From the NCBI RefSeq assembly GCF_004345325.1, contig NZ_SLVJ01000003.1, forward strand, positions 1 through 64,000: a stretch of DNA of 64,000 bases, read 5' to 3'. Source of the stretch: Acinetobacter calcoaceticus. Its GTDB lineage: Bacteria > Pseudomonadota > Gammaproteobacteria > Pseudomonadales > Moraxellaceae. Numbering within the stretch: position 1 is the stretch's first letter; each line of letters starts with the position of its first letter. Shown here in pieces: positions 54,901 to 63,743 of the stretch. Made by a program: the position numbers and the translations under genes. The notes under the pieces are model-generated. The model did not search any database, was not told the origin of the DNA, and saw only the letters and a program-made list of their open reading frames with translations.

Positions 54901-55113
54901 TTGATGACGGCCTGTGTGGCATCTATGGGCTTTATTCCGATGGCGCTCGCAACTGGTACAGGTGCGGAAGTTCAACGTCCTTTGGCAACAGTGGTGATTG
55001 GCGGCATTATTTCTTCAACGATCTTGACCTTGGTGTTATTGCCGGTGATTTATCGTTGGATGAATGAGCCTAAACATAAGCGTCAAGCAGAACCAAGTGC
55101 TGAATTAAATTAA
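51922..55113 (+). CDS. czcA: Heavy-metal RND transporter (HME-RND)
   Basis: 1063 residues, with twelve membrane helices and two large periplasmic loops. The metal-RND signature with acidic residues D421, D427 and E434 (LDFGIIVDGAVVIVEN) is the form associated with Zn/Co/Cd export. It uses the proton gradient to move cations from periplasm or cytoplasm through CzcB and CzcC. No histidine kinase/response regulator pair lies next to it in the window. Confidence 0.93.
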   Translation: MDIDKKKLDVEAELPEPEGLFDRIIQFSIKNAIWVMLFVVAWIGVGIWSYQKLPIDAVPDITNVQVQINTQAAGFTALEVEQRITYPIETAMAGMPKLQQSRSISRYGLSQVTIIFKEGTDIYWARQQINQRLQEANDQLPADVSPTMSPVSTGLGEIYQWVVKAEPNAKKPDGQAYTPMDLREIQDWVIRPQLQRVEGVAEVNSIGGYNKTYVVSPDLKRLQQLQIPMSELQTALEQNNENRGAGFMEDNGQQLTVRVPGVLKNVGDIENVTVANKNGFPVRIKDVATVSIGHDLRTGGATYNGEETVLGIVMMMMGENSRTVARKVDTKIQEIQKTLPKGVVIETVYDRTHLVERAIATVQKNLVEGAILVIVILLLFLGNFRAALITACVIPLSMLFTLSGMAQQRISANLMSLGALDFGIIVDGAVVIVENCIRRLAEYQHQVGRKLTKSERFREVFLAAKQARRPLIFGQLIILVVYLPIFALQGVEAKMFHPMAATVVFALVGAIILSITFVPAAVALFVTGEVKEKETKWMLWLKRRYEALLDLAYQFKYLMLTIAVGILVLTGVMSTQLGSEFAPQLSEGDFAVQQMRSPSTGLEQSLRMQENTEKMLLAKFPEIKAIFARTGTAEVATDVMPPNISDGFILLKPQKEWPDKSETVDELRARMEAMLSTLPGNNSEFSQPIELRFNELISGVRSDLGVKVFGDDMEVLNREAQRIAQQIQSVSGATAVNIEQTSGLPLLNVEVDQALAAQYGLSVRAIQDLVATSVGGQNVGQILQGDRRFDFVIRLDDVQRTPEQLSMLPIQLPNGGLIQLQDVAQVETVLGMNQVSRENGKRRVVVTANVSGRDLGSFVSEIQSKLSTQELPAGYWLEYGGQFENMASAKARMQLVVPLALITIFILLMAVFHNFKESLLVFSGVPFALCGGLVALWLRDIPISMSAGVGFIALSGVAVLNGLVMLTFIKELRQTMDVQVATWLGAILRLRPVLMTACVASMGFIPMALATGTGAEVQRPLATVVIGGIISSTILTLVLLPVIYRWMNEPKHKRQAEPSAELN

Positions 55114-55147
55114 AACTTTAAAATAAACATTTAACCTCAACAGCCAA

Positions 55148-55194
55148 TGACTCGGCATGACTCACTCAACGTGTTGTCATGCCGTAGTCATTTT
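55148..55194 (+). terminator. Hairpin between czcA and czcD
   Basis: TGACT-CGGCATGAC (55148-55161) pairs with GTCATGCCG-T-AGTCA (55176-55190) with one bulge, followed by TTTT. It may be a partial terminator that lowers czcD expression. Confidence 0.6.
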
Positions 55195-55253
55195 AATCGA
55201 TTAGTGTCTGCTGAATTGCGTTGTGATTTGAGCAGCATAGAGAGGAGCTAGCG

Positions 55254-56150
55254 ATGAGTGGACAACATGATCATAGTGTTGCTGCAAAGGGTAATACAAA
55301 AAAATTAACATTTGCCTTGTTTATCACTACAACTTTTTTGATTGTTGAAGTGGTCGCAGGAATCATGACCCAAAGTTTGGCTTTGTTGTCTGACGCGGCG
55401 CATATGTTGACTGATGCGATGGCATTGGCAATTGCATTGGTTGCAATCCGTGTTTCGCAACGACCTGCAGACAGTAAGCGCAACTTTGGTTATCAGCGTT
55501 TTGAAATTTTAGCGGCCTTGTTCAATGCATCAATGCTGTTTGTGGTTGCGATGTATATTTTATATGAGGCCTATCAGCGCTTTGGTAATCCACCAGAAGT
55601 GCAAAGTATGGGTATGATGATCGTGGCGACCATTGGCCTGATTATTAATCTGATTTCAATGCGGATCTTATTTTCAAGTTCTAAAGAGAGTTTGAATATA
55701 AAGGGCGCTTATCTCGAGGTTTTGAGTGATGCCTTAGGTTCGGTGGGTGTGATCATTGCCGCTGTGGTTATTTATTTTACCCAATGGTATTTGGTTGATA
55801 CCATCGTTGCTGTATTAATCGGTTTTTGGGTATTGCCGCGTACATGGATCCTACTCAAACAGAGTGTCAATATTTTGTTGGAAGGGGTGCCAGATGAGAT
55901 TGATATTGAAAAACTGCGTGCCGATATCTTGAGTTTGGAGGGGGTGCAGAGTATCCATGAATTGAAGGTGTGGGCGATCAGCTCTAAAAATGTGCATCTC
56001 ACTGTACATTTATATGCGCCCAATGCAGATCGTAATGCTTTGTATAAAGAGGCGTTTACTCTACTCTCTACGCAGCATGCAATCACAGAAATGACCTTGC
56101 AGATTGAAGATAGTGAATGTGCTGCTGAACTGCAGCATGCACCGCAATAA
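55254..56150 (+). CDS. czcD: Cation diffusion facilitator
   Basis: 298 residues, CDF/ZnT family with six membrane helices. The metal site in helix II is visible as D47, H50 and D54 (LLSDAAHMLTDAM), and the C-terminal cytoplasmic domain carries EGVQSIHELKVWAISS. It moves Zn, Cd or Co from cytoplasm to periplasm by proton exchange, where CzcCBA takes over. An N-terminal His-containing tail (GQHDHS) is typical of bacterial CzcD. Confidence 0.93.
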   Translation: MSGQHDHSVAAKGNTKKLTFALFITTTFLIVEVVAGIMTQSLALLSDAAHMLTDAMALAIALVAIRVSQRPADSKRNFGYQRFEILAALFNASMLFVVAMYILYEAYQRFGNPPEVQSMGMMIVATIGLIINLISMRILFSSSKESLNIKGAYLEVLSDALGSVGVIIAAVVIYFTQWYLVDTIVAVLIGFWVLPRTWILLKQSVNILLEGVPDEIDIEKLRADILSLEGVQSIHELKVWAISSKNVHLTVHLYAPNADRNALYKEAFTLLSTQHAITEMTLQIEDSECAAELQHAPQ

Positions 56151-56190
56151 TTAATTTAGATGGCAATTGAGCATCAACGCATACTCAATA

Positions 56191-56222
56191 AAAAATACCG
56201 CTATAAAGCGGTATTTTTTTTG
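56191..56222. terminator. Bidirectional terminator between czcD and the zinc-ribbon gene
   Basis: ACCGCT (56197-56202) and AGCGGT (56207-56212) form a stem that is extended by A/T pairs and flanked by an A-run and a T-run. Confidence 0.88.
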
Positions 56223-56237
56223 CAAACTGTAGAGGAT

Positions 56238-56582
56238 TTAGACATGCCACTGATGTTGGCATTCACGACATTTCCAGTCTTTGTTGTTATTCATAAAGGC
56301 TTGCATGGAAATTTTAAAGTCTGGCAAATCACGCCAGAACATGATCCCTGCCAATATGCTGATGATAAACACCACCACAGTCGCGATTTGTATGGACTGA
56401 CCTGCACCATTCCCAAAAATCCACATCGCAATGCTGATCAATACCAAAAATAATAAGATAAATATAGCTGGTATAAGCACTACAAGGCTTTTGGGAACCA
56501 CAGGCCGTGTCATTTGTGGGCTGTTGGCTGTTGCAACGGGCATGATTTTAGGGCTTTGACATTTTGGGCAACGATATTGCAT
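56238..56582 (-). CDS. Zinc-ribbon membrane protein of unknown function
   Basis: 114 residues: an N-terminal CxxC (YRCPKCQSP), two central membrane helices (about 35-55 and 65-85), and a C-terminal CxxC (WKCRECQHQW). The two pairs could join into one cytoplasmic zinc ribbon. ATG 56582 has GGAG five bases upstream. No known role is recognised; its place beside the metal-efflux locus may be chance. Confidence 0.75.
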   Translation of the reverse strand: MQYRCPKCQSPKIMPVATANSPQMTRPVVPKSLVVLIPAIFILLFLVLISIAMWIFGNGAGQSIQIATVVVFIISILAGIMFWRDLPDFKISMQAFMNNNKDWKCRECQHQWHV

Positions 56583-56739
56583 CACAACTCCAGAATTTTA
56601 ATCGTCACGACGACTTTGGTTCGGCGAAACTCGATTCATTCAAATCTTGGTTTAGTTAAATCTTAGTTTAGCTAAACTCTTCGTTTTAGCGAATTGTTAT
56701 TTAAGAAACGAAGAGTGGCTGAATAAAAAACATCAATAG

Positions 56740-56775
56740 AAAAAGCCACTGATTGTGCTCAATCAGTGGCTTTTC
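56740..56775 (-). terminator. Rho-independent terminator behind tRNA-Glu
   Basis: AAAGCCACTGATT (56742-56754) pairs with AATCAGTGGCTTT (56761-56773) around a 6-base loop; on the minus strand it is followed by Ts. Confidence 0.9.
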
Positions 56776-56782
56776 CAGAATT

Positions 56783-56858
56783 TGGCGTCCCTACGGGGAT
56801 TCGAACCCCGGTTACCGCCGTGAAAGGGCGATGTCCTAGGCCTCTAGACGATAGGGAC
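56783..56858 (-). tRNA. tRNA-Glu (anticodon TTC)
   Basis: 76 bases including encoded CCA. Acceptor arms GTCCCTA and TAGGGAC pair fully; the anticodon loop reads CTTTCAC with TTC; the T arm contains GGTTCGAAT. It is in line with tRNA-Ala and gltX. Confidence 0.96.
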
Positions 56859-56890
56859 GGATCGAGGCTGCACAGCAGACTTGATGGGGA

Positions 56891-56966
56891 TGGTGGAGCC
56901 AAGCAGGATCGAACTGCTGACCTCTACAATGCCATTGTAGCGCTCTACCAACTGAGCTATGGCCCC
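56891..56966 (-). tRNA. tRNA-Ala (anticodon GGC)
   Basis: 76 bases including encoded CCA. Acceptor arms GGGGCCA and TGGCTCC pair with one G-T; D arm AGCTCAGTTGGTAGAGC, anticodon GGC, T arm GTTCGATCC. It lies 32 bases upstream of tRNA-Glu in transcription order. Confidence 0.96.
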
Positions 56967-57023
56967 AGTCTGTGTGTGCGCAATATTAGGATGATTGCGC
57001 ACATACGTCAATAAAAAAATTAA

Positions 57024-58532
57024 CTAAGCGTTATCAATTGGATCATTTTTCGGCAATTTTAAGCTTTCATTGAGTTTTTCCCACTCTTTTTGCTCTTTTT
57101 TGCTTGGACCACCGACCAAATTCAATGCATGGCGTAAACGAGCAAAGGTTAAATCAGGTCCTAGGGTGACCATAGATTGCATCACTGGGGTAGAACTGGT
57201 TGATCCAGCGATGGCAATAAAGAAGCTTGGCATAAAGTCACGCAACTTGATTTCCATCTGTGCAGCCAAGTCCATCAGGGTTTGGCTAACGGTATCATTG
57301 TTCCAGCTCATCAGGCTTTCTAAACGCCAAATCGCAAATTGCAGACTTTTACGGACTTGTTCTTCAGTCAACTTCTTGCTTTCAAACTGTGCTTTATCAA
57401 TTTGAGGGAATTGGTTGAAATAGAACCCTGCCCAGTTTACGGCTTCTGAAAGCAGTTGAATCCGCGGTTGAATCGCAGCAGCAATATCTTCAAGGGTGCT
57501 GCGGTCTGATTTCCATGCGAGTAGGCGATCAAGAAGTGCAGCAGGGGTGAGGGATTTAATCCATTGCGCATTGAGCCAGTTGAGTTTGTCCACATCAAAA
57601 ATAGGACCACCCAAAGAAACACGCTGAATATCAAAATGCTCAATCATATCCGCCAAGCCAAATTGTTCGCGCTCATCTGGCATAGACCAACCCATGCGGC
57701 CTAAGTAGTTCAATAGGGCTTCAGGTAATACTCCAATATCTTTGTAATAGTTAATAGATGTTGGGTTTTTACGCTTAGATAATTTTGATTTGTCCGGATT
57801 GCGCAGTAGCGGCATGTGGCAGAGTACAGGCATCTCCCAACCAAAGTATTGATACAGCAACTGGTGTTTCGGTGCAGAAGGAATCCACTCTTCACCACGC
57901 ATCACGTGGGTGATTTGCATCAAGTGATCATCAACCACGTTAGCCAAGTGGTAGGTTGGTAAACCATCGGTTTTAAGCAGGACTTGCATGTCCACTTGAG
58001 TCCATGGGATCTCGACTTCACCACGTAATAAGTCATTAAATTTACAGATGCCTTCTTCAGGTACTTTCATGCGAATCACATGTGCTTCACCTGCGGCTAA
58101 ACGTTGCTCTACTTCTTGTGGGCTTAAGTTTAAGCCGCGACCATCATAACGTGGTGTCTCACCACGTGCTTGTTGCTCAATACGCATTTGATCGAGTTCT
58201 TCTGCGCTGGCAAAGCAATAAAATGCATGGCCTTTTTCTACCAACTCCAAAGCATATTGTTTATAGATGTGCATACGTTCAGATTGACGATATGGTGCAT
58301 GTGGACCGCCGATATCTGGACCTTCAGACCAATTTAGCCCAAGCCAACGCAAGGAATCTAAAATCATCTTTTCAGATTCTGGGGTAGAGCGAACTTGGTC
58401 TGTGTCTTCAATACGAAGAATAAATTCACCGCCATGTTTTTTGGCGAAACAGAGGTTAAACAGTGCAATGTAGGCAGTTCCAACATGCGGAAAGCCTGTT
58501 GGAGAAGGGGCGATACGAGTACGAACAGTCAT
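57024..58532 (-). CDS. gltX: Glutamyl-tRNA synthetase
   Basis: 502 residues, class I synthetase. The HIGH-type motif is [14 protein letters not shown] near the N-terminus and the KMSKS-type motif is KLSKRKN at about 255. It attaches Glu to tRNA-Glu. The two tRNA genes follow on the same strand within 60 bases, one of them the cognate tRNA-Glu, and no terminator lies between, so they may share a transcript. Confidence 0.95.
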   Translation of the reverse strand: MTVRTRIAPSPTGFPHVGTAYIALFNLCFAKKHGGEFILRIEDTDQVRSTPESEKMILDSLRWLGLNWSEGPDIGGPHAPYRQSERMHIYKQYALELVEKGHAFYCFASAEELDQMRIEQQARGETPRYDGRGLNLSPQEVEQRLAAGEAHVIRMKVPEEGICKFNDLLRGEVEIPWTQVDMQVLLKTDGLPTYHLANVVDDHLMQITHVMRGEEWIPSAPKHQLLYQYFGWEMPVLCHMPLLRNPDKSKLSKRKNPTSINYYKDIGVLPEALLNYLGRMGWSMPDEREQFGLADMIEHFDIQRVSLGGPIFDVDKLNWLNAQWIKSLTPAALLDRLLAWKSDRSTLEDIAAAIQPRIQLLSEAVNWAGFYFNQFPQIDKAQFESKKLTEEQVRKSLQFAIWRLESLMSWNNDTVSQTLMDLAAQMEIKLRDFMPSFFIAIAGSTSSTPVMQSMVTLGPDLTFARLRHALNLVGGPSKKEQKEWEKLNESLKLPKNDPIDNA

Positions 58533-58575
58533 GGTGATCCGCTAAAAATGAACGTCTAAATTGAGATCATTATAG

Positions 58576-58625
58576 CAAAAAGCCCAATCGCTTAAGCCAT
58601 AAATTCAGCTTAAATGATTGGGCTT
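58576..58625 (-). terminator. Rho-independent terminator of the small secreted-protein gene
   Basis: AGCCCAATC at 58581-58589 pairs with GATTGGGCT at 58616-58624, with inner pairs CTTAA/TTAAG; on the minus strand a run of five Ts follows. It separates that gene from gltX. Confidence 0.85.
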
Positions 58626-58654
58626 ACACATAAATCAGTTTTTAAAGGGACTGA

Positions 58655-58960
58655 TTAAGAGCTGTGTGGTTGAAATAAGCTTTGTAATAGGCGAGAAAAA
58701 CGTTGATGTTGTTCTGCTAGAAAATTTTGAGTCGGTGCATTATTGATTGCAGCCAGAATTTTAAGCTGATCATTGGTGTTGATGCTTTTAAAATCGCCAC
58801 GCTTCTGTTGCATGAGGGCTTTTTCAATCGGTGAAGGTTTACCCGTCACGATGGTTGATGAAACAATTTTAGGTGTATCATTTAATGCGGCAGCTTGAGC
58901 TGTATGGATTACACCCAGACTCAAACTGATTAATAAGACTTTTAACAATTTTGAATTCAT
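58655..58960 (-). CDS. Small secreted protein of unknown function
   Basis: 101 residues with a clear signal peptide (LLKVLLISLSLGVIHTAQA) and a mature part of about 77 residues, mainly polar and helical (IEKALMQQKRGDF, LAEQHQRFSRLLQSLF), without cysteines. GGGGAT lies upstream of ATG 58960. No family is recognised; it may be periplasmic. Confidence 0.7.
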   Translation of the reverse strand: MNSKLLKVLLISLSLGVIHTAQAAALNDTPKIVSSTIVTGKPSPIEKALMQQKRGDFKSINTNDQLKILAAINNAPTQNFLAEQHQRFSRLLQSLFQPHSS

Positions 58961-59386
58961 ACCAAATATCCCCTATGCTTGGTTTTATTTTTTTCCACCA
59001 AGGATTTTGATCCCAAGTTACCAACAAGCCACAAAAACATATAAAAACTACAACCGAGTCACATTATATTGCAAAATAGGCCAAAATTACAAACTACCTA
59101 TTTTATTATTCAACGGGAGTTGATTTAAATACCACAATTTGTAATCCACAAGTAGATTGCTATGGATAAAATTGTAACTTTTCGAGTTTAGCAGTTGCAG
59201 TAAAATATGCTATCTCTAAATCGAATAAATTTATCACAAAAAATGATTTGTTTATAAAATTGCCATTGCTTATTTTGATAACACGCACTCCCTTCGCTAT
59301 TAATATTGCTGCACTTCTTTTTTAATCAAAGTTACTTCATATACTTAGCGTCATCTTAGCCCTTATTGAACGGTAGATATCTCTCA
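58961..59386. other. Intergenic region between the divergent small secreted-protein and sulfate-binding genes
   Basis: AT-rich with A/T tracts; it must hold both promoters. No clear repeat, RNA or small gene is seen. Confidence 0.4.
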
Positions 59387-60409
59387 ATGAAAATCCTCTT
59401 TAAAAAAACATTTGTGAATACGCTATTGCTGGTGGCAGGCGTTGTAAGTACGACGAGCGCAGTACAAGCTGCGGATCGTGACTTTTTAAATGTCTCATAT
59501 GATGCGACGCGTGAATTTTATGATGAGTTCAATACGTCTTTTGGTCAGTATTGGAAAAGTCGCACTGGGAATAACATCAAATTCAAGCAATCCCATGGCG
59601 GATCGGGCAAGCAAGCACGTTCCGTGGTTGATGGCCTCAAGGCTGATGTTGTAACTTTGGCATTGGCCAATGATATTGAAGAGATCGTCAAGTCAGGACA
59701 AATTAATAAAAATTGGCAGCAACAATTTCCGCATAATTCCGCACCTTATACTTCAACGATTGTATTTATGGTGCGTAAGGGCAATCCTAAAAAAATTAAA
59801 GATTGGTCTGATTTGACCAAGCCTGGCGTTGAGATTATTACCCCCAACCCAAAAACAGGTGGCTTACCGCGTTGGATTTATTTGTCGGCGTGGGGTTATG
59901 TGTTGAAACAACCTGGTGGGGATGATGCCAAGGCACGTGATTTCGTTTCTAAGATGTACCACAATGTCAAAGTGATGGATCCTGCTGCTCGTGGTTCAAT
60001 GACGACTTTTGCTGAGCGTGGCATTGGTGATGTATTGCTGACTTGGGAAAATGAAGCCATGGTGACGCGTAAAAACTTTGGCAGTAACAAGTTTGACATC
60101 ATATATCCTTCGATATCGATTTTGACTGAGCCTTCGGTGGCTGTGGTTGATCGTAATGCAGAAAAAAATGGCAATAAATGGTTAGCGAGAGGTTATATCA
60201 ACTATTTGTATTCGCCATTGGGTCAGGACATGGCAGCACGACATTTTTATCGTCCGCGTAATGAGCAAATATTGGCCAAATATTCAGCCCAATTTCCGAA
60301 GTTAAAAACCTTTACCATTGATGAGGTATTTGGGGGATGGCCTAAGGCGCAGCAAACCCATTTTGTTAATGGTGGTGTGTTTGATCAAATCTATAACAAT
60401 AGACGTTAA
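59387..60409 (+). CDS. Sulfate/thiosulfate ABC transporter substrate-binding protein
   Basis: 340 residues, Sbp/CysP family. A signal peptide (LLLVAGVVSTTSAVQA) is followed by LNVSYDATREFYDEFN and SHGGSGKQARSV, the anion-binding loops, and PKTGGLPRW. It captures sulfate in the periplasm for the CysTWA transporter, whose genes are not nearby. ATG 59387 gives the proper signal peptide; the frame to 59366 is not needed. A terminator follows. Confidence 0.92.
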   Translation: MKILFKKTFVNTLLLVAGVVSTTSAVQAADRDFLNVSYDATREFYDEFNTSFGQYWKSRTGNNIKFKQSHGGSGKQARSVVDGLKADVVTLALANDIEEIVKSGQINKNWQQQFPHNSAPYTSTIVFMVRKGNPKKIKDWSDLTKPGVEIITPNPKTGGLPRWIYLSAWGYVLKQPGGDDAKARDFVSKMYHNVKVMDPAARGSMTTFAERGIGDVLLTWENEAMVTRKNFGSNKFDIIYPSISILTEPSVAVVDRNAEKNGNKWLARGYINYLYSPLGQDMAARHFYRPRNEQILAKYSAQFPKLKTFTIDEVFGGWPKAQQTHFVNGGVFDQIYNNRR

Positions 60410-60445
60410 GCTTTTGTGATTTGAAAATAAATTTCGAGCTTTTCC

Positions 60446-60474
60446 AAAAAAACTCCTAGATTAGGAGTTTTTTT
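60446..60474 (+). terminator. Rho-independent terminator behind the sulfate-binding gene
   Basis: AACTCCTA (60451-60458) pairs with TAGGAGTT (60462-60469), flanked by an A-run and a T-run. Confidence 0.88.
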
Positions 60475-60605
60475 ATACCATTCGCTTGGTAACAGTGATT
60501 TTCCCAATGGTAAATAATATTTACCTACAAAAAGTCGTTTGGAGCTTTGTCAAAACAGGGTGATAATGTGCAGCACTATTTTTTGATTAAAATGAACTAA
60601 AACTT

Positions 60606-61520
60606 ATGTCTCATATTTCTGTATTACTACATGAAACTGTTGATGCTTTACTTGCAGATCGCAATACAGGAATTTACGTTGACGCAACATTTGGTCGCGG
60701 TGGGCATAGTCGATTATTGCTTGAAAAGTTAGATGAGAATTCACGTGTTTATGCCTTCGATAAAGATCCGCAAGCATTGGCTGTAGGTGCTGAATTAGAA
60801 CAACAAGATCCACGCTTTAAAATTATTCATGCCAGTTTTGCTGATTTACAACAGGCCTTGTTACAACACGGGATTGAACAAGTTGATGGCATCATGGCTG
60901 ATTTAGGGGTGTCTTCACCGCAGTTGGACCAAGCTGAACGTGGGTTTAGCTTTATGCACAATGGTCCGCTGGATATGCGTATGGATAACTCACAAGGTTT
61001 GACCGCAGCTGAATGGTTGCTTCAAGTCGATGAAACTGATTTAGCCAATGTCATTTTCCAGTATGGCGAAGAGCGTTATAGTCGTCGGATCGCTAAAGCC
61101 ATTAAGGCGGCAGGCTATATGGAAACCACGGCTGAATTGGCTGAAGTGGTCAAAGTAGCACATCCAAAATGGGAAAAACATAAACACGCTGCGACGCGTA
61201 CTTTCCAAGCGATTCGGATTGAGATCAATAAGGAACTTGAGGATATACAACTATTTTTACCTCAGTCAGTAAGTTTGCTAAAATCTCAAGCACGTTTGGC
61301 AGTGATCAGTTTCCATTCTCTTGAAGATCGATTAATCAAACAATTTATCCAAAAAGAATCGACTCTGCCAGAAGATACCTCTTGGGGGATGCCACAAAAA
61401 GTACAAGATACACGTCGTCTTAAAAAAATTGATCGTGTCCGCGCCAGTGAAGCCGAGGTCAAAGCCAATCCTCGTTCACGTAGTGCATGGTTACGTGTGG
61501 CAGAGCGCTTAGACCATTAA
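60606..61520 (+). CDS. rsmH: 16S rRNA (cytosine-1402-N4) methyltransferase
   Basis: 304 residues. The SAM site YVDATFGRGGHSRLLLE and the segment GIMADLGVSSPQLD are diagnostic of RsmH/MraW. It heads the division and cell-wall cluster; mraZ, which usually precedes it in enterobacteria, is not present here. Confidence 0.96.
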   Translation: MSHISVLLHETVDALLADRNTGIYVDATFGRGGHSRLLLEKLDENSRVYAFDKDPQALAVGAELEQQDPRFKIIHASFADLQQALLQHGIEQVDGIMADLGVSSPQLDQAERGFSFMHNGPLDMRMDNSQGLTAAEWLLQVDETDLANVIFQYGEERYSRRIAKAIKAAGYMETTAELAEVVKVAHPKWEKHKHAATRTFQAIRIEINKELEDIQLFLPQSVSLLKSQARLAVISFHSLEDRLIKQFIQKESTLPEDTSWGMPQKVQDTRRLKKIDRVRASEAEVKANPRSRSAWLRVAERLDH

Positions 61521-61549
61521 AAATGGTAAAACATCAAAAAAGGCCCAGC

Positions 61550-61900
61550 ATGAAACAACAACACAGCGGTGAACAACCACTCAGCGGCGAACAACCAGCA
61601 CAATTTACTTTAAAAAAAATCGTTGTTTACGCCATCTTAATGGCATTAATAATCGTGAGCGCGTTAATGGTGGTCATGCAGGTGTTTAAGTATCGACATG
61701 ATTTTCGTGAATTTAATTCATTTCAACGTGAACGCGAAGATATTAATGCCGAATGGGGGCGCTTGTTGATTGAGCAGCAAACTTTTGGTGCGACGGCTCA
61801 GATTGGTACTCGAGCAGTCACCCAACTTCGGATGTATTCTCCGCCACCTGCGCAAACCGTCGTGATCTCATTACCCACTGAATCTGAGCCTAAAAAATAA
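61550..61900 (+). CDS. ftsL: Cell division protein FtsL
   Basis: 116 residues: a short cytoplasmic tail, one membrane helix (VVYAILMALIIVSALMVVM), and a periplasmic coiled-coil region. It is the small bitopic partner of FtsB and FtsQ in the divisome. ATG 61550 has AAGG upstream; ATG 61523 has none but would add nine residues. Position between rsmH and ftsI supports the call. Confidence 0.88.
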   Translation: MKQQHSGEQPLSGEQPAQFTLKKIVVYAILMALIIVSALMVVMQVFKYRHDFREFNSFQREREDINAEWGRLLIEQQTFGATAQIGTRAVTQLRMYSPPPAQTVVISLPTESEPKK

Positions 61901-61909
61901 GGTAAGTGC

Positions 61910-63736
61910 ATGCTAGATAAGCGAAAAAAGCCTACACGTAAGGCACAGAAATCAATTTCGGCCAAACCGACTATGGCGCTGGATATGTGGCGCTTTCATT
62001 TGATGTGGGCTGTGGTACTGCTGTGCTTTGTGGGCTTGGTTGCTCGTGCTTTTTATGTACAGGTGATCAATAAAGACTTTTTACAAAATAAAGCCAATGC
62101 CAATATTCTCAGAACTGAAAAGTTAACTGCGATGCGTGGCGTAATTTATGATCGTAATGGCGTGCCACTTGCCATCAGTACCCCGATCATGAAAGTGGTG
62201 ATTGATCCACGTGATTACTTTGAAACCAAAGCAGAGTTTGATCGCGTAACTGCAGAGCTCAAAGCTCAACCGAATAGCCGTAAACTGAAACGCGCATTAC
62301 CTGAAAAAAACCTCAACTTAGATGAGTTGGCAGATGCAGTCGGAATTGATCGCGCTGATTTAAAAGCCAAGTTGAATGCTCGTCCACGTTCACGCTATTT
62401 GGTGCTCAAAAAAGAAGTGCCGCCACCACAAGCAGATGTGATCATCGAGCGTGAATTTGCTGGGGTATATGCTGAAAAAGCCTACAAACGTTATTATCCA
62501 CAACCGCAAGCCAATGCGCAGATTATTGGTTTAACCAATAGTGAAGGCACAGGGATTGAGGGGCTGGAGATGCAGCTCAATCAGCGCCTTTCTGGGACGG
62601 ATGGTGAGCAAAAAATCATCCGAGATAAACATGGTAACCGTGTTAAGAGTCCGGATGTGATTAAAGAAGTGACTGCGGGTGAGGATATCACCCTGAGCAT
62701 CGATTCAAGATTGCAATACATCATGTATCGCGAATTGACGGCAGTGGGCGTTGCCAATAATGCGCGTTCTGCTTCAGCGATCGCAGTCGATGTAAAAACC
62801 GGTGAGATTATGGCGATGACCAGTTGGCCATCTTATAATCCCAACGATAAAGATGGACTGAGTAACAAAGATGCCATGCGTAACCGTGGTGCGATTGATA
62901 TGTTTGAGCCTGGCTCGACCATGAAACCGTTTACCGTTGCTGCGGCAATGGACAGTGGTAAATACACGCCTAACACAGTGATTCAAACTGGTCCTGGCAG
63001 CATGCGTATTGGTAATCACACTATTCGCGATACACATAATTACGGTGCATTGACGGTCACAGGCGTGATTATCAAATCATCCAACGTGGGATCGGCAAAA
63101 ATCGCATTGTCGATGCCATATTCGACCCTACCAACCTTTTTTAAACGTATCGGTTTTGGTCAACGATCGGCAGTCAAGTTTCCGGGTGAAAGTGGCGGTT
63201 TGATCTTGCCACCGAGCAAGTGGAATGTCTCTGAAGTGGGTACCATGGCCTATGGTTATGGGATTAACGCCACCATGCTACAGTTGGCACAAGGCTATGC
63301 CATGCTCGCCAATCATGGTCTGCAACATTCACTCAGCCTATATAAATTAGATGAAAAACCCAAAGGCGAGCAGGTCATTCAAAATAAAATTGCTGATGAT
63401 GTGCTATTGATGCTTGAACAAGTGACCATGCCGGGGGGGACTGCAAAACAAGCGGTGATCCCAGGTTATCGCGTTGGAGGTAAAACCGGTACTGCTCATA
63501 AACTTCGTCCTGATCATCGAGGCTATTCAAATACTGAATATCGCGCGTTGTTTGCAGGTGTAGCACCGATTAGTGATCCGCGCTTGGCTATTATCGTGGT
63601 GGTTGAAAATCCACGTGGCTCCTATTATGGCGGTGTCGTTGCTGCGCCAGTCTTTGCACGCATTATGCAAGAGTCATTACGCTTGTTAAATGTTCCACTC
63701 GATAAACCTTTAGATACTGCTAAAGTTGTGAAATGA
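61910..63736 (+). CDS. ftsI: Peptidoglycan D,D-transpeptidase (PBP3)
   Basis: 608 residues: an N-terminal membrane helix (HLMWAVVLLCFVGLVARAF), a dimerisation domain and the transpeptidase domain with SxxK (GSTMKPFT), SxN (SSNVGS) and KTG (GKTGTA). It crosslinks septal peptidoglycan and is a beta-lactam target. It lies 9 bases after ftsL. Confidence 0.96.
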   Translation: MLDKRKKPTRKAQKSISAKPTMALDMWRFHLMWAVVLLCFVGLVARAFYVQVINKDFLQNKANANILRTEKLTAMRGVIYDRNGVPLAISTPIMKVVIDPRDYFETKAEFDRVTAELKAQPNSRKLKRALPEKNLNLDELADAVGIDRADLKAKLNARPRSRYLVLKKEVPPPQADVIIEREFAGVYAEKAYKRYYPQPQANAQIIGLTNSEGTGIEGLEMQLNQRLSGTDGEQKIIRDKHGNRVKSPDVIKEVTAGEDITLSIDSRLQYIMYRELTAVGVANNARSASAIAVDVKTGEIMAMTSWPSYNPNDKDGLSNKDAMRNRGAIDMFEPGSTMKPFTVAAAMDSGKYTPNTVIQTGPGSMRIGNHTIRDTHNYGALTVTGVIIKSSNVGSAKIALSMPYSTLPTFFKRIGFGQRSAVKFPGESGGLILPPSKWNVSEVGTMAYGYGINATMLQLAQGYAMLANHGLQHSLSLYKLDEKPKGEQVIQNKIADDVLLMLEQVTMPGGTAKQAVIPGYRVGGKTGTAHKLRPDHRGYSNTEYRALFAGVAPISDPRLAIIVVVENPRGSYYGGVVAAPVFARIMQESLRLLNVPLDKPLDTAKVVK

Positions 63737-63743
63737 GTTCGTT

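Noticed and set aside
56766..57014. Open frame of 82 codons
   Set aside because: It runs across both tRNA genes on the opposite strand and is explained by their sequence.
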